The notes: a model not told the origin generated them from the sequence alone. Counted from the stretch's first letter, positions 46,273-58,164 are shown. The stretch is DNA of 64,000 nt from Rutidosis leptorrhynchoides (GCF_046630445.1 NC_092334.1:195122001-195186000); one strand, 5' to 3'. Made by a program: numbers and translations.

Positions 46273-49261
46273 ATGTCTTTACTATCAACCAATATTTTCC
46301 TTTTAATTTTCTCTGTGTTCCCTTGTCATTCATTTCCACTGTCCACGTCATCACGATGGATCATCGACGAAAACTCAGGCAATCGCGTAAAACTCACGTG
46401 CGTAAACTGGCCGGGCCACCTTCACGTTATGATCCCAGAAGGTCTAAATAAAAAGCCAATTAGATCCATTGTATCGGACATTTCTAGTACAATGGGGTTT
46501 AATTGCGTGCGACTCACGTGGGCTACTTATATGTACACTCGATACTCAAATGTTAGTGTAGAACAGTCATTAGATAATTGGAACTTGACTGATGCTAAAG
46601 AAGGTGTTGCTAAAAATAACCCTGAGTTTTTGGGAATGAGCATTGTGGATGCACAAAATGCGGTTGTTAATGAAATTGGGAAAATGAATTTAATGGTCGT
46701 GCTTGATAATCATGTTAGTGTGCCCCAGTGGTGTTGTGGTGATAACGACGGAAATGGGTTTTTTGGCGACGAATTTTTTGATCCTGATGAGTGGGTTCGG
46801 GGTTTGGCTGCGGTTGCTCGTCAGTATAATGGCAATCCTTCGGTACGTGTTACGTTTTAAAGTCATTATTAATCGTTACATTAAGTCACGTGTTAATGTT
46901 TTAACTTTTAAAGAATTGAAATGGTTAAATTTTAGACATTTAGCATCGTCAAAAAGGTAGAAGCGTTGCCAGAATTTTTTTAATTTTTATTTTTCGTTTT
47001 TTTGGGTATAGAGTACGTATACCTAGAAAGTAAGTATTTTCATAGTAAGAATAGTAAGAATGGTTTACTGATCATAAACTTAAAAATTAACAACCACTCC
47101 GTATAAACAAAAACAGTGGTTAGTAGTTTGACTTTAAATCTTTAGAGTAATATACATATGTAACATATATAATATAATATAATATATACGGAGTAATACA
47201 TATACATATATAATTTTTAAAAAAGAAAAAAAAGGTTACGATATAAGCAAAAAAGTTAAAATGAAAGTTGTAAGTTGTAATCCCACAAGTTACTACAGTA
47301 TTAATCCTTCCCTCCCAAAATTTGTGCCGATCAACAATTTTCTGTTGAACTTATGATAAATTTAGTATATTTTAATTTTGCTCTTATTTTTAAAGTAATT
47401 TTGATTTTGATTTTGAATGATCGAATTAAAATGTAAATGATCTAAACAGATTTACAAAATGAAGAATTTTTTTTCTTTTTTTTGAATTAGCGAGGAAACT
47501 CCTATGAACGAGCACATTAACTCTTTCATAGAGGGTAAACCTCGGATAATCAAGTCCCCCGAGCACGAGATCTAGTACCCGGTTAATTGCGCATTATGCG
47601 CATCTTCTGATGATCTGGTCACACTCCCTTTCTGAATAAATTGGTATAACCAGAAATTCGAATAGTGTCCGTCATTAAGCTGGATAGCCACTCACACAAG
47701 TCTGCGTGGTTAAAATGAAGAATTAAATGATAGTAGTATATTTTAATTATAGTTATTATTATTATATTATTTTTAAGTAAACAATTCTCTCGACGCAAAT
47801 GTAAATTATAAGTTGAATAGAGGTAGTAACATTTTCATAATTGTAATAGTACTATTTAATATACTCCGTATTAAGATGCTTATTAATTATCTTTTTTTAA
47901 CTATAAATCCAACATCTTAATTAGGTAGTTGCTATGAGTATGCGAAATGAACTCCGGGGCCCAAGACAAAATGTGACGGATTGGTATAAGTACATGCAAC
48001 AAGGTGGGACTACTATTCATCAAGAAAACTCCAATATTCTCGTGATCTTTTCGGGTTTGTCGTATGATACAAACCTAGGATTCTTGAAAAATCAGCCCTT
48101 AACAATTAGTTTGGATAACAAGTTAGTTTATGAGTCTCATTGGTACCCATTTGGTGAGCCGGCTGATAAATGGATGTACCAAACAAATGAATATTGTGCC
48201 AATGTCACCAAATGGTTCATGGACAATTCCGGATTTTTGTTTTTGAACGAAAATCCGGTTCCACTTTTTCTAAGTGAATTCGGTTTAGATCAAACAGGCG
48301 GAGATGAGATGGAGAATCGTTATTTCACTTGTGTGTTGGCGACTATAGCTGAGTATGATATTGATTGGGCGTTGTGGCAATTGCCTGGGAGTTTTATGCT
48401 TAGAGAAGGTGAAGTTGATAAGGATGATGTATTCGGTATGTATGATCATATGTGGGAGAAACTTCGTAATACTACGATGCTTGAGAGGTTGCAATTTGTT
48501 CAAACGAGTATTCAAGGTATTTTTTTTTTTAATTTTTTTCTAACGACATCTCTTAGGACTGTCATTAATACGTATAACACAACTGTAAAATCAAATAACC
48601 CCCCTCGCAAAATCAATAACTAACATCCATTTACAATTAATTTTGAGCGTGTTAAGAACATGCTTAAGTTCTGTCGTTAAAAAATCTTTTATTTTTATCT
48701 ACATATAAGATATTTTCATTGGCAGCTTTGCATAATTTTCAAGAAAAGAAATTAAATACAATCATTTGTGTTTTCATGTTGATGTATTATGTATTATTAT
48801 GTATTGTAGGTAATGTTGAATCAAGCAGCCCAAAGTCTTACATAATGTACCATCCTTTAAGTGGTCAATGTGTTACAGCAAGCGAAACTCTTTCAATGAC
48901 GAATTGTCAAGAAGCAAGTCTTTGGAATCATGAACACGATGGGGGGTCAATCGTATTAAAGAACACGGGCAACTTATTAAGGATCGACGAACAAGGTTCA
49001 TCCCCAATTTTCGCTGACATAGGAAATTGTTCAAGTTCGGAATGTTTATGGAATGTTGTTTCGTACTCAAAACACCATTTGGCTTCTAAAGATGCACAAG
49101 GCAACACTTTGTGTTTAGAAGTGGATGTTTCTACTCAAAAGATAGTGACTAATAAGTGTTTATGTTTAGATGATGATTTAAGAGATGTTTCACATTGTGA
49201 AGATAATCCACAAACACAATGGTTGAAGCTTGTTCCAACGAATATGATAGAACAAAAATAG
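46273..49261 (+). CDS. Secreted glycosyl hydrolase family 5 (cellulase-type) protein, three exons
   Basis: Exons 46273-46842, 47925-48516 and 48810-49261 (GT/AG borders cgGTACGT...TTAG, aagGTATTT...TGTAG) give 537 codons without stops, normal for this plant family. Residues 1-22 are a signal peptide (MSLLSTNIFLLIFSVF). The catalytic domain (about 25-385) has CVNWPGHLHVMIPEGL, DNHVSVPQWCC (His147), the acid/base Glu in MRNELRG (E199), ESHWYPFG (His262) and the nucleophile in PLFLSEFG (E308). The C-terminal part (about 395-530) is a ricin-B-like Cys-rich domain (YIMYHPLSGQCVTA, SKDAQGNTLCLEV). GH5 enzymes cleave beta-glucan or mannan-type polymers; the substrate is unknown. Intron 1 holds a SINE. 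The start is the first ATG after the TATA box and opens the signal peptide. It is the only ordinary host gene here. Confidence 0.93.
47469..47711 (-). mobile_element. SINE in intron 1 of the GH5 gene
   Basis: A 243-bp insertion with a T-rich left end (A-rich tail on the minus strand) flanked by a 13-bp duplication AAAATGAAGAATT (47456-47468, 47712-47724). Its 3' region (GGTTTACCCTC, GTTTCCTCGCTAAT) resembles the 3' end of the other SINE here, and TATTCGAATTTC resembles a degenerate pol III B box. Confidence 0.82.
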
Positions 49262-49646
49262 TGGGTAACCAGTGTTTGATTGGTTTAATATTTATTTACA
49301 TTTTTTAGTTAATTACTACTATATAGAAATATATAATTTGTTTGAGTTAATTACTATGTATATGTATGATTTAACCATGAGTTAACAAAGCTGTCACTGG
49401 GATATCTGCAAAGTGTACAATCGAACAAGCTAGGTTCAAAAGTTTTTATAAAACTCAAAATTTTTAAATGTCTATATAATTTTAATTAGTTTATATACTG
49501 TGTTTGTATATCATTGAGACAGAGTTTTTAAATTTTAATTAGTTAGATTATCATTTGAGTTTAGAAAGGGTTAATTTACATGTAAGGTTAATTTACATTT
49601 ATTGAAAATCTCAAGTATATAAATTCATTTTTATGTTTAGAAAATG
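49262..49646. other. GH5 3' flank, no gene
   Basis: AT-rich 3' UTR/intergenic DNA. Nothing beyond possible polyadenylation-type AT words. Confidence 0.6.
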
Positions 49647-49660
49647 AAATTCTAAATTAT

Positions 49661-49833
49661 TAACCATCCAGGCATAGCTTGGATGGCCACCAGGACTTCC
49701 TGTGAGGGGAGCCACCCGGGTTCGAATTTTGGCGAAGCCATTTCGTTCAAAAAGAGAGCTCACCTGAGGATGCTTCATCTGGGATCCGGGTAAGCCTGGG
49801 GGCTCGGGTACCCGAGGGTTTACCGGTCCGTAG
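49661..49833 (+). mobile_element. SINE, 5' part (split by copia element)
   Basis: Starts after the duplication AAATTCTAAATTAT (49647-49660) with CCATCCAGGCATAGC and contains GGGTTCGAATTTTGG, a good pol III B box, as in tRNA-derived SINEs. It is interrupted at CGTAG by the copia element and continues at 58097. Confidence 0.85.
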
Positions 49834-50757
49834 TGTAGGATTAATGTGCAAGGTACAACATATAACTATACGGCTAAATTTATTTGAGCCTTCGGGGTCA
49901 CACACATATACACCTAGACGTCAAATGAAATATATATATATGATGTATATATATATATTACTCAAGTAACAAAACAAGTTAAAATAATTAATTATGAATT
50001 GATTAATCAATATGAATTAATTATTAATTAAATTAGAGATTTAATATCTTAATCGATAAAATCATACTCCATATCCTATTTGTTTTTAAAATGCAACATG
50101 ACCATCTAGAGATAATATAACATATATGTATTTATTACTTTCTGCCTATTGCACTTGTTTTAGTCACAAAAAGAAAGAAACTTCTTGAGTGGGTGTGCAC
50201 TTGTAAAGAAAAAGAATAAGAAATAATTATTTATACGCATTTTCTTTCTTCACTTTTTTAGAGAGTCAGTTTATTAAGCATTATATATATTGAGCTAGAG
50301 TTGAGAGTTGCAGACTACTGAAAAGAACTTAAAAGGAATTCTTTCATGTTTACGCACGAATACCAAAAACAGTCCATGTTCTCTTAGGAGAACAAACATA
50401 AAACATATCGGGAGTATTATTAATTACTTCACTCAATTAATCAAGGGTTGATTAATTTGTTACTTGGGTATTGGACTAGCATCCATTGGCGGTCGTTTGA
50501 AGTGTAGTGTGGACTATCCAAAGAGACGGTCATACCTTTGATCGTAGGTTTCTCTCTGTTCATCAGTTTCTTCAAGAAAGGTATATCGTTAACTCACTTT
50601 GTGAATTTATATATTTTGACAATTATTAGTGGTGTAATTGGATCTAATGGAACCGTTAATCGTGTGTATGTTTTGTAATGTAAAATAAGTTTATTTTAAC
50701 TATCCGCTGCGTTAATCTCCGTTAATCTCATTGAAAAGTACACACGGTTTTCCATCA
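49834..50757 (+). repeat. Copia 5' LTR (924 bp)
   Basis: TGTAGGATTAATGTGC...GGTTTTCCATCA. Contains TTATATATATTGAGC (TATA-like, about 50281) and a donor-like AAGAAAG/GTATAT near 50580. Confidence 0.93.
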
Positions 50758-52333
50758 GTGGTATCCGAGCCGCTTTTACACCATTTTAATTGTCACGTGA
50801 TTTTCTCAGATCTAGTTTTGTGAGATGGTAAAAAGTAAAAACTTTTTTTTTTTTTATAATTTCAACATGTTTTTTTTAAATTAAATCTCATGACGCACAA
50901 ATAAGATCTGAAAAATATCACTGTTATAAATTTTGAATTTATTTATTATGGCTTGAATAATTGTTGTTTATTTCATTCCATGGTTGTACACATGCATTGT
51001 AACCATGGACAAGCCATATGTAGTTTTTAATAATGTAGTTATTAAAATTGTGATTGCACACATAGCCCATAATGCCCCGGCCTATGTATGATTGTTGTGA
51101 TTGTTGATTACAGCAATATTGTGTCATATTGATTATTTGTATTATAAGGCCATTTTGAAGCCAAAATTGTATTATATTTATTTTCCATTTTCATAGTATT
51201 GTATTTAAGTTTATTTCAGTTTGTAAAAGTACTAGTTTAGTTGTATTTTCAAATTTAAATAAATGTAACAAGATGAAGATTGAAGATAAAATACAACATG
51301 CTTTTGGCTTAGAAGATGGCGAACAGGTCAAGTTGACAACAATGGCGTTTGTCAAGTTTTCACTTGATTCTTGAATCAAGTGGGAGCTACGATATTACCC
51401 TTAGTTTGACCTCTTGATCCCATGTCGGCTCATGGGATCAAGCATAGGATTTTTGGGCTAGGCTATGTGTGTGTGATGCATGGTATGGTTGTGTTTTATT
51501 TTTACGCATTTATATTTAATTGTTGATTATAATATATGCTAAATGTTTTTTGATGAAAACATCAAATAAAACTAGTAACGAGTTTCAAAGGTTAAAATTG
51601 ATGATTTTAAAAAGTTAAACTCTAACGAGTTTAAAGTTAAATATTTTTTGAAACTCAAATAATATATATGAGCAACATCTTTTAAAAAATGTTTTAAAAT
51701 GATACACAGTGTGTATTTGTTATTTTTTTTATATAAAATAAAATAACAAACTTGACGCATAAACACGATCGACATATATAAAATTGGTTAAAATGTTTTT
51801 TAACAAATTGTAGCGAATCTTGTGTGCATGCATTATTCGTTAACACAAACATTTTTAAAATACCCGTCAAATTTAAGTCATGCCATCCAATGAGCTTGCA
51901 AAAACTCCTCGTTATTTTTTGATTACGGTGAGACCTAATCGAATTATAGCCACGAGGTGAATTTTCAGTTACGAGTGAGACTAGGCTGAATTTCCACTGT
52001 TTCCAAATTGGACGACTTAATCGTATTCACGGTGAGACCTGAGATCGAGGCAAGGATGGGACAAACATGCCAATAGATAATAGTGGTTTGTTAGACTACA
52101 CATATCTCAGGGTCCCATAAAGATCTAAGAGTTGCATCAGTGATGCAATTGGTACTCGCTACCTACCAGTAGACTCTATAACTGCTAGCTGATCAACAGA
52201 TGTAGTTATGGAACCTCTATGTGGATCTTAGGCTTTCGTAAATTAATTGTTTTTAAATATATTAAAACTTGGGTAATTAATTTATTAAAGTACAATATCG
52301 AAAATACTAAAATTGAATCTTGTTCTCTTGTAG
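50758..52333 (+). other. Copia long leader, probably including an intron
   Basis: About 1.6 kb between the LTR and the polyprotein with no convincing ORF. It ends CTTGTTCTCTTGTAG immediately before the ATG at 52334, a strong splice acceptor. A donor candidate lies in the LTR (near 50580). The primer site is at 50759-50770. Confidence 0.6.
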
Positions 52334-55300
52334 ATGTCAAACAATCAAAACGTAAACCAAATCAACCTCCGTTCTTTGTTGGAGAAGGAGAAACTTAATG
52401 GTTCAAACTTTCTCGATTGGCACCGCAACCTGAGAATTGTTCTCAAATTTGAAGGGAAGTTGAACAAAATTGAAGAACCCTTACCCGAAGCTCCTCCTGA
52501 GACAGCTACTGCTGCTCAAAAGAATGCTTATCAGAAGTTGTTTGATGAGCAAGAGAAGATAGCTTTAATCATGCTTGCTAGTATGACTTCTGACCTCCAA
52601 AAGGAAATGGAAGATCGTACAGCATATGATATGATGACTGAGCTGAAAAATATGTTTCAGAAACAGGCTAGTCAAGAGTTATATGAAACTTATAAGCTTC
52701 TTCAAACATGCAAAATGGAGGAGGGTCAATCAGTGAGTTCTCATGTCTTAAAAATGAAAAGCTACATTGACCGATTGGAAAAACATGGAACTACCTTGCC
52801 GCCTAACTTGGCCGTGAACACGGTTTTGGTTTCACTACCAAAATCGTATCACCAATTTGTGATGAATTACAATATGCAAGGTTGGGAGAAATCTCTGGCA
52901 GAGGTGCACTCGATGCTCAAAACTGCTGAACAGGATATTCCATATAAGGTTTCCAATCCAGGTGTCCTTATGATTAGGGAAGGTAGAGTGAGAAAGAATA
53001 AGCCAAAAACTTGGGGAAAAGGAAAAGGCAAGTCAATTGCTAAGAAAAAGATTCCACCACCTCCCAAGAAAGAAAACCCAGTGAAAGACGCCGAATGTTT
53101 CCACTGTGGAAAAGTTGGCCACTGGAGGAGGAACTGTCCTTCCTACCTATCTGAGTTGAGAAAAGGCAAAGCTGGCCAGACTAGCAAATCAGGTATATTT
53201 CATATACAGTTATATACTTTTTCTAGTGATTCCTGGATTTTTGATACTGGTTGTGGTACTCACATCTGTAACAATATGCAGGGAATGAGAAGAAGTAAGA
53301 GACTGAAGAACAACACACTAGACTTAAGAGTGGGCAATGGGGCTCGAGCTGCAGTCGAAGCTATTGGCACCTATGAGCTTACTCTACCTAGTGGTCTTAT
53401 TGTTTTGTTGGAACAATGTCATTATGCTCCCAGTATTACGAGCAATGTAATTTCAGTTTCTCTTTTGAAAAATGTTGGTTTTGAACTTACATTTACGCAC
53501 TTTGGTATTTCAGTTTCTAAGAATAATGTATTTTATTTTAATGCTATTCCACGTGATGGTATTTTTGAAATTGATATGCATGGTGTAATTTCAAATAATA
53601 ATTCTGTATATACATGTACTGCCAAACGAGTCAAGAAAGACTTGAATAATACCTATCTATGGCATTGTCGTCTTGGTCATATAAACAAACAGCGCATTTC
53701 AAAACTCCAATCTGATGGGATTTTGGAATCAACTGGCTCTGAGTCATTTGATGTATGCGAGTCATGTTTATGTGGAAAGATGACAAAGGCTCCTTTCTCC
53801 GGTTTAGGTGAAAGAGCTAAAGATCTTTTAGGACTAATACATACTGATGTATGTGGCCCTTTTAGAACTATGTCTAGAAATGGTGAAACATACTTCGTTA
53901 CATTTACTGATGATTATAGTAGATATGGTTATGTTTACTTGCTGAAACATAAACATGAAGTTTTTGAAACGTTCAAAATCTTCCAAAATGAAGTAGAGAA
54001 TCAACTTGGAAAGACCATTAAAGCCCTTCGTTCTGATCGGGGAGGGGAATATATGAGTCAAGAGTTTTTGGACCACCTGAAGAATTGTGGGATTGTCTCA
54101 CAATTCACTCCACCTTATACACCACAGCACAATGGTGTGTCGGAGCGGAGGAATCGAACTTTACTTGATATGGTTCGATCTATGATGAGTCTAACTACTC
54201 TACCGATGTCTTTTTGGGGTTATGCATTAGAGTCTGCTGCACGCATACTCAATATGGTTCCAACCAAGAAGGTAGATAAGACACCATATGAGTTATGGCA
54301 TGGAAAGAGTCCTAAGTTGTCTTATTTGAAAGTCTGGGGTTGTGAAGCGTATGTGAAACGTGACACTTCAAACAAGTTAGAACCCAGAGGTATCAAATGT
54401 CACTTTGTGGGATACCCAAAGGAAACAATGGGTTACTACTTTTACTACCAAGCTGAAAACAAAGTGTTTACTGCTCGGTTTGCTGAATTCTTTGAAAGAG
54501 ATCTTCTCTTACAAGAAGTCAGTGGGAGTAAAGTAGATCTTGAAGAAATTCAAGAATCACAAGGTAACATACCTTTTGAAGGCACTAGTTATCCACACGT
54601 TGAAGCTGAGCACATTGTTGATGAGTCAGAACGTGTTGCACCTATAATTCGTAGATCTAGTAGAACTCCTCATCGACCTGAGAAGTTAAATCTTCTGATT
54701 AATTCAGATGAATCTCATCTAGGGGATTATGATGAACCCTCTAGCTACCGTGAGGCCATATCAGGTTTAGAATCTGAAAAATGGGGAGATGCTATGAATA
54801 CAGAGATGCAGTCCATGAAAGAAAATCAAGTATGGGACTTGATTGATCTTCCACCCAATTGTAAACCAGTTGGGTGTAAATGGGTCTACAAGAAGAAGGC
54901 TGACATGGACGGTAATGTAAAAACTTTTAAGGCTCGATTGGTGGCAAAAGGTTATACTCAAACTCAAGGAATTGATTATGAGGAAACTTATTCACCAGTC
55001 GCGAGCATTAAGTCAATTAGGATACTTATTGCCATAGCAGCTTTTCATAATTATGAAATATGGCAAATGGATGTGAAAACCGCTTTCCTAAATGGCGACC
55101 TAAGTGAGGACGTATATATGGTTCAGCCGGAAGGGTTTATAAATCCAAAGCATCCTAATAAAGTATGCAAGCTTCTAAAATCCATTTATGGATTAAAGCA
55201 AGCATCCAGGAGCTGGAATCTTAAGTTTGATCAGAAAATCAAAGAGTTTGGTTTTTCTCAAAACCAAGATGAGCCCTGTGTTTACATTAGAGCTAGTGGG

Positions 55301-56323
55301 AGCAAAGTTGTCTTTTTGATCTTGTATGTTGATGACATACTACTTATTGGAAATGACATTCCAACTTTGCAAGATGTCAAATCTTGGCTTGGAAAATGTT
55401 TTGCCATGAAAGATCTTGGAGAAGCTAAGTATATTTTAGGAATCAGGATCTATAGAAATAGATCTAAAAGGCTTATTGGTTTGAGTCAAAGTACATACAT
55501 TGACAAAATCTTACGAAGATTTAACATGCAAAACTCCAAGCGCGGAGCATTGCCCATGCAAAAGGGCATAACCTTGAGCAAGTCTCAAAGTCCTATCACA
55601 CCTGATGAGATAAGACGAATGAAATGTGTTCCTTATGCTTCGGCTATAGGATCCATTATGTATGCTATGTTATGTACTAGACCTGATGTCTCGTTAGCTT
55701 TGAGTTTGACGAGTCGTTATCAACAGAATCCAGGTGAAGAACATTGGATTGCTATTAAGAGCATTCTTAAGTATTTGCGGAGAACTAAAGATATGTTCTT
55801 GGTTTACGGTGGTTTGGAAGAAGAGTTGAGTATTAGATGTTATACAGATGCTAGCTTCCAAACTGATCGAGATGATTCCCGATCCCAGTCAGGGTATGTC
55901 TTTGTCATGAATGGCGGGGCAGTTGATTGGAGAAGGTCAAAGCAGACCACAGTTGCACAGTCTACAACGGAAGCAGAATACATTGCTACCTCAGAAGCTG
56001 CTCAAGAAGCTGTCTGGATTAGGAAGTTTATTGCTGAACTCGGAGTAGTTCCCAGCATTGAATCCCCTATGGAAATGTACTGTGATAATTCAAGTGCTAT
56101 TATACTTGCGAAAGAATCACGTGTACGTAAAGGTAGCAGACACATTCTTCGAAAGTTTGACTACATTCAAGAAGTCGTTGAGAGGAATGATATTAGTATT
56201 CTTAAGGTTCATACAGATGATAATGTGGCTGACCCGTTCACGAAGCCCATGACACACAACAAGCATGATGATCATGCTAGTAGTATTGGACTTCGTTATG
56301 CTGCTGATCTTTTTAATTTGTAA
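52334..56323 (+). CDS. Ty1/copia Gag-Pol polyprotein, intact
   Basis: 1329 codons, no stop. Gag domain residues about 15-215 (KLNGSNFLDWHRNLRIVL). CCHC knuckle 255-268 (CFHCGKVGHWRRNC). Protease DTG near 304 (WIFDTGCGTHIC). GAG-pre-integrase zinc region about 438-500 (YLWHCRLGHINKQ, CESCLCGKMTKAPF). Integrase core 500-615 with HTDVCGPF, FTDDYSRYG, LRSDRGGEY and HNGVSERRN. RT about 855-1090 with WVYKKKADMDGN, QMDVKTAFLNGDL and LYVDDILLIGND (near 998). RNase H 1165-1300 (YTDASFQTDRDD, TTEAEYIATSEAAQ). Gag and Pol share one frame, usual for copia. It acts in cytoplasmic particles and the nucleus. Lineage not assigned. Confidence 0.96.
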   Translation: MSNNQNVNQINLRSLLEKEKLNGSNFLDWHRNLRIVLKFEGKLNKIEEPLPEAPPETATAAQKNAYQKLFDEQEKIALIMLASMTSDLQKEMEDRTAYDMMTELKNMFQKQASQELYETYKLLQTCKMEEGQSVSSHVLKMKSYIDRLEKHGTTLPPNLAVNTVLVSLPKSYHQFVMNYNMQGWEKSLAEVHSMLKTAEQDIPYKVSNPGVLMIREGRVRKNKPKTWGKGKGKSIAKKKIPPPPKKENPVKDAECFHCGKVGHWRRNCPSYLSELRKGKAGQTSKSGIFHIQLYTFSSDSWIFDTGCGTHICNNMQGMRRSKRLKNNTLDLRVGNGARAAVEAIGTYELTLPSGLIVLLEQCHYAPSITSNVISVSLLKNVGFELTFTHFGISVSKNNVFYFNAIPRDGIFEIDMHGVISNNNSVYTCTAKRVKKDLNNTYLWHCRLGHINKQRISKLQSDGILESTGSESFDVCESCLCGKMTKAPFSGLGERAKDLLGLIHTDVCGPFRTMSRNGETYFVTFTDDYSRYGYVYLLKHKHEVFETFKIFQNEVENQLGKTIKALRSDRGGEYMSQEFLDHLKNCGIVSQFTPPYTPQHNGVSERRNRTLLDMVRSMMSLTTLPMSFWGYALESAARILNMVPTKKVDKTPYELWHGKSPKLSYLKVWGCEAYVKRDTSNKLEPRGIKCHFVGYPKETMGYYFYYQAENKVFTARFAEFFERDLLLQEVSGSKVDLEEIQESQGNIPFEGTSYPHVEAEHIVDESERVAPIIRRSSRTPHRPEKLNLLINSDESHLGDYDEPSSYREAISGLESEKWGDAMNTEMQSMKENQVWDLIDLPPNCKPVGCKWVYKKKADMDGNVKTFKARLVAKGYTQTQGIDYEETYSPVASIKSIRILIAIAAFHNYEIWQMDVKTAFLNGDLSEDVYMVQPEGFINPKHPNKVCKLLKSIYGLKQASRSWNLKFDQKIKEFGFSQNQDEPCVYIRASGSKVVFLILYVDDILLIGNDIPTLQDVKSWLGKCFAMKDLGEAKYILGIRIYRNRSKRLIGLSQSTYIDKILRRFNMQNSKRGALPMQKGITLSKSQSPITPDEIRRMKCVPYASAIGSIMYAMLCTRPDVSLALSLTSRYQQNPGEEHWIAIKSILKYLRRTKDMFLVYGGLEEELSIRCYTDASFQTDRDDSRSQSGYVFVMNGGAVDWRRSKQTTVAQSTTEAEYIATSEAAQEAVWIRKFIAELGVVPSIESPMEMYCDNSSAIILAKESRVRKGSRHILRKFDYIQEVVERNDISILKVHTDDNVADPFTKPMTHNKHDDHASSIGLRYAADLFNL

Positions 56324-57165
56324 TTTAGTATTTGGATATTTTTGGAACATTAAACAGTTTTATCATAATGAATTGATATATTGATGGTATGATCATTTTC
56401 ATTTATATCACTATGTTCTATATTAGCATGTTTAATCCATGAGTAATTGTTGATTATTCAAAATCTCCATAATCGATCATGTTATGGGAATAACATGAAT
56501 TAAGATTAATATGAAGTTTTGGTTTATATTTATTGATGATAAATAGTTAACTTGTAGAGACCAAAATTCATATGTATTCATTGATGATGAATATTGGAAT
56601 GACCCAACCGAGATATCACTACATGGATGGTTGTCAGTAGTGAATCTTTTAGTGATTATGTTTTTATGTCCTTAGACTTGAGATGCACGCCGGTTTTGAT
56701 GTGTGAAATATTGTACTTTGATATGGTTAAATGCTGTCCTGAATAAGGCTGTAATAAAGGCCATTATTGGGTATAATGTAAAGCTCGTGAGAGACACGTG
56801 TATGCAATATAGGATTTGTTCCTCCAAAATGTTTGGAGTTAGATACTTTTGAGCTCCTCGATGAATGAATAAGATATTTGTGTGGCCGCACCCAGATGTA
56901 ATTAAGATGATACTTAATTAATTTGGTGATCTAATTCAGTTCTAAGATCGAGAAATAAAATTGTTAAATGAATGAGAATGACCGATGATCCATATCTCAA
57001 GTTTAACTAAAGTATATGAAACAAAAGGACGAATGACATTTAACACTTACTATAAGCAGTTCTGAGAAACTATCCTCACGTGAATTTAGGGACAATGACG
57101 TGTTGCTAGACGCCATCCATTGTTTGTATAGTTACCTGGGGTTGTACCATGCACAAGTGGGAGTC
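56324..57165 (+). other. Copia 3' untranslated interior
   Basis: About 840 bp between the polyprotein stop and the 3' LTR, without an ORF. It ends with the polypurine tract CAAGTGGGAG at 57154-57163. Confidence 0.8.
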
Positions 57166-58091
57166 TGTAGATTTAATGTGCAAGGTACAACATATAACTA
57201 TACGGCTAAATTTATTTGAGCCTTCGGGGTCACACACATATACACCTAGACGTCAAATGAAATATAAATATATGATGTATATATATATATATTACTCAAG
57301 TAACGAAACAAGTTAAAATAATTAATTATGAATTGATTAATCAATATGAATTAATTATTAATTAAATTAGAGATTTAATATCTTAATCGATAAAATCATA
57401 CTCCATATCCTATTTGTTTTTAAAATGCAACATGACCATCTAGAGATAATATAACATATATGTATTTATTACTTTCTGCCTATTGCACTTGTTTTAGTCA
57501 CAAAAAGAAAGAAACTTCTTGAGTGGGTGTGCACTTGTAAAGAAAAAGAATAAGAAATAATTATTTATACGCATTTTCTTTCTTCACTTTTTTAGAGAGT
57601 CAGTTTATTAAGCATTATATATATTGAGCTAGAGTTGAGAGTTGCAGACTACTGAAAAGAACTTAAAAGGAATTCTTTCATGTTTACGCACGAATACCAA
57701 AAACAGTCCATGTTCTCTTAGGAGAACAAACATAAAACATATCGGGAGTATTATTAATTACTTCACTCAATTAATCAAGGGTTGATTAATTTGTTACTTG
57801 GGTATTGGACTAGCATCCATTGGCGGTCGTTTGAAGTGTAGTGTGGACTATCCAAAGAGACGGTCATACCTTTGATCGTAGGTTTCTCTCTGTTCATCAG
57901 TTTCTTCAAGAAAGGTATATCGTTAACTCACTTTGTGAATTTATATATTTTGACAATTATTAGTGGTGTAATTGGATCTAATGGAACCGTTAATCGTGTG
58001 TATGTTTTGTAATGTAAAATAAGTTTATTTTAACTATCCGCTGCGTTAATCTCCGTTAATCTCATTGAAAAGTACACACGGTTTTCCATCA
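57166..58091 (+). repeat. Copia 3' LTR (926 bp)
   Basis: Near-identical to 49834-50757, ending GGTTTTCCATCA, followed by the CGTAG duplication. Confidence 0.95.
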
Positions 58092-58096
58092 CGTAG

Positions 58097-58150
58097 GGCT
58101 CCAATGTGGGTGTTGCGGGGCGGGTTCCCTCGTTAACAAAAAAAAAAAAA
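58097..58150 (+). mobile_element. SINE, 3' part with A tail
   Basis: Continuation of the SINE at 49661-49833. It has GGTTCCCTCGTTAAC and an A tail, then the second copy of AAATTCTAAATTAT (58151-58164). The outer 14-bp duplication proves a single original SINE of about 220 bp. Confidence 0.85.
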
Positions 58151-58164
58151 AAATTCTAAATTAT

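Larger units (their letters stand above)
49834..58091 (+). mobile_element. Complete Ty1/copia LTR retrotransposon with intact polyprotein
   Basis: 8258 bp. LTRs 49834-50757 and 57166-58091 are near identical, with small differences such as TGTAGGATTAA against TGTAGATTTAA and one AT-length change. Target duplication CGTAG (49829-49833, 58092-58096), primer site TGGTATCCGAGC (50759-50770), polypurine tract CAAGTGGGAG (57154-57163). One uninterrupted 1329-codon gag-pol. Everything needed for retrotransposition appears present, so it may still be active. It inserted into a SINE about 570 bp downstream of the GH5 gene. Confidence 0.95.

Noticed and set aside
49661..49833. tRNA gene from the B-box-like GGGTTCGAATTTTGG
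   Set aside because: No cloverleaf could be drawn; flanking duplication and A tail identify a SINE.
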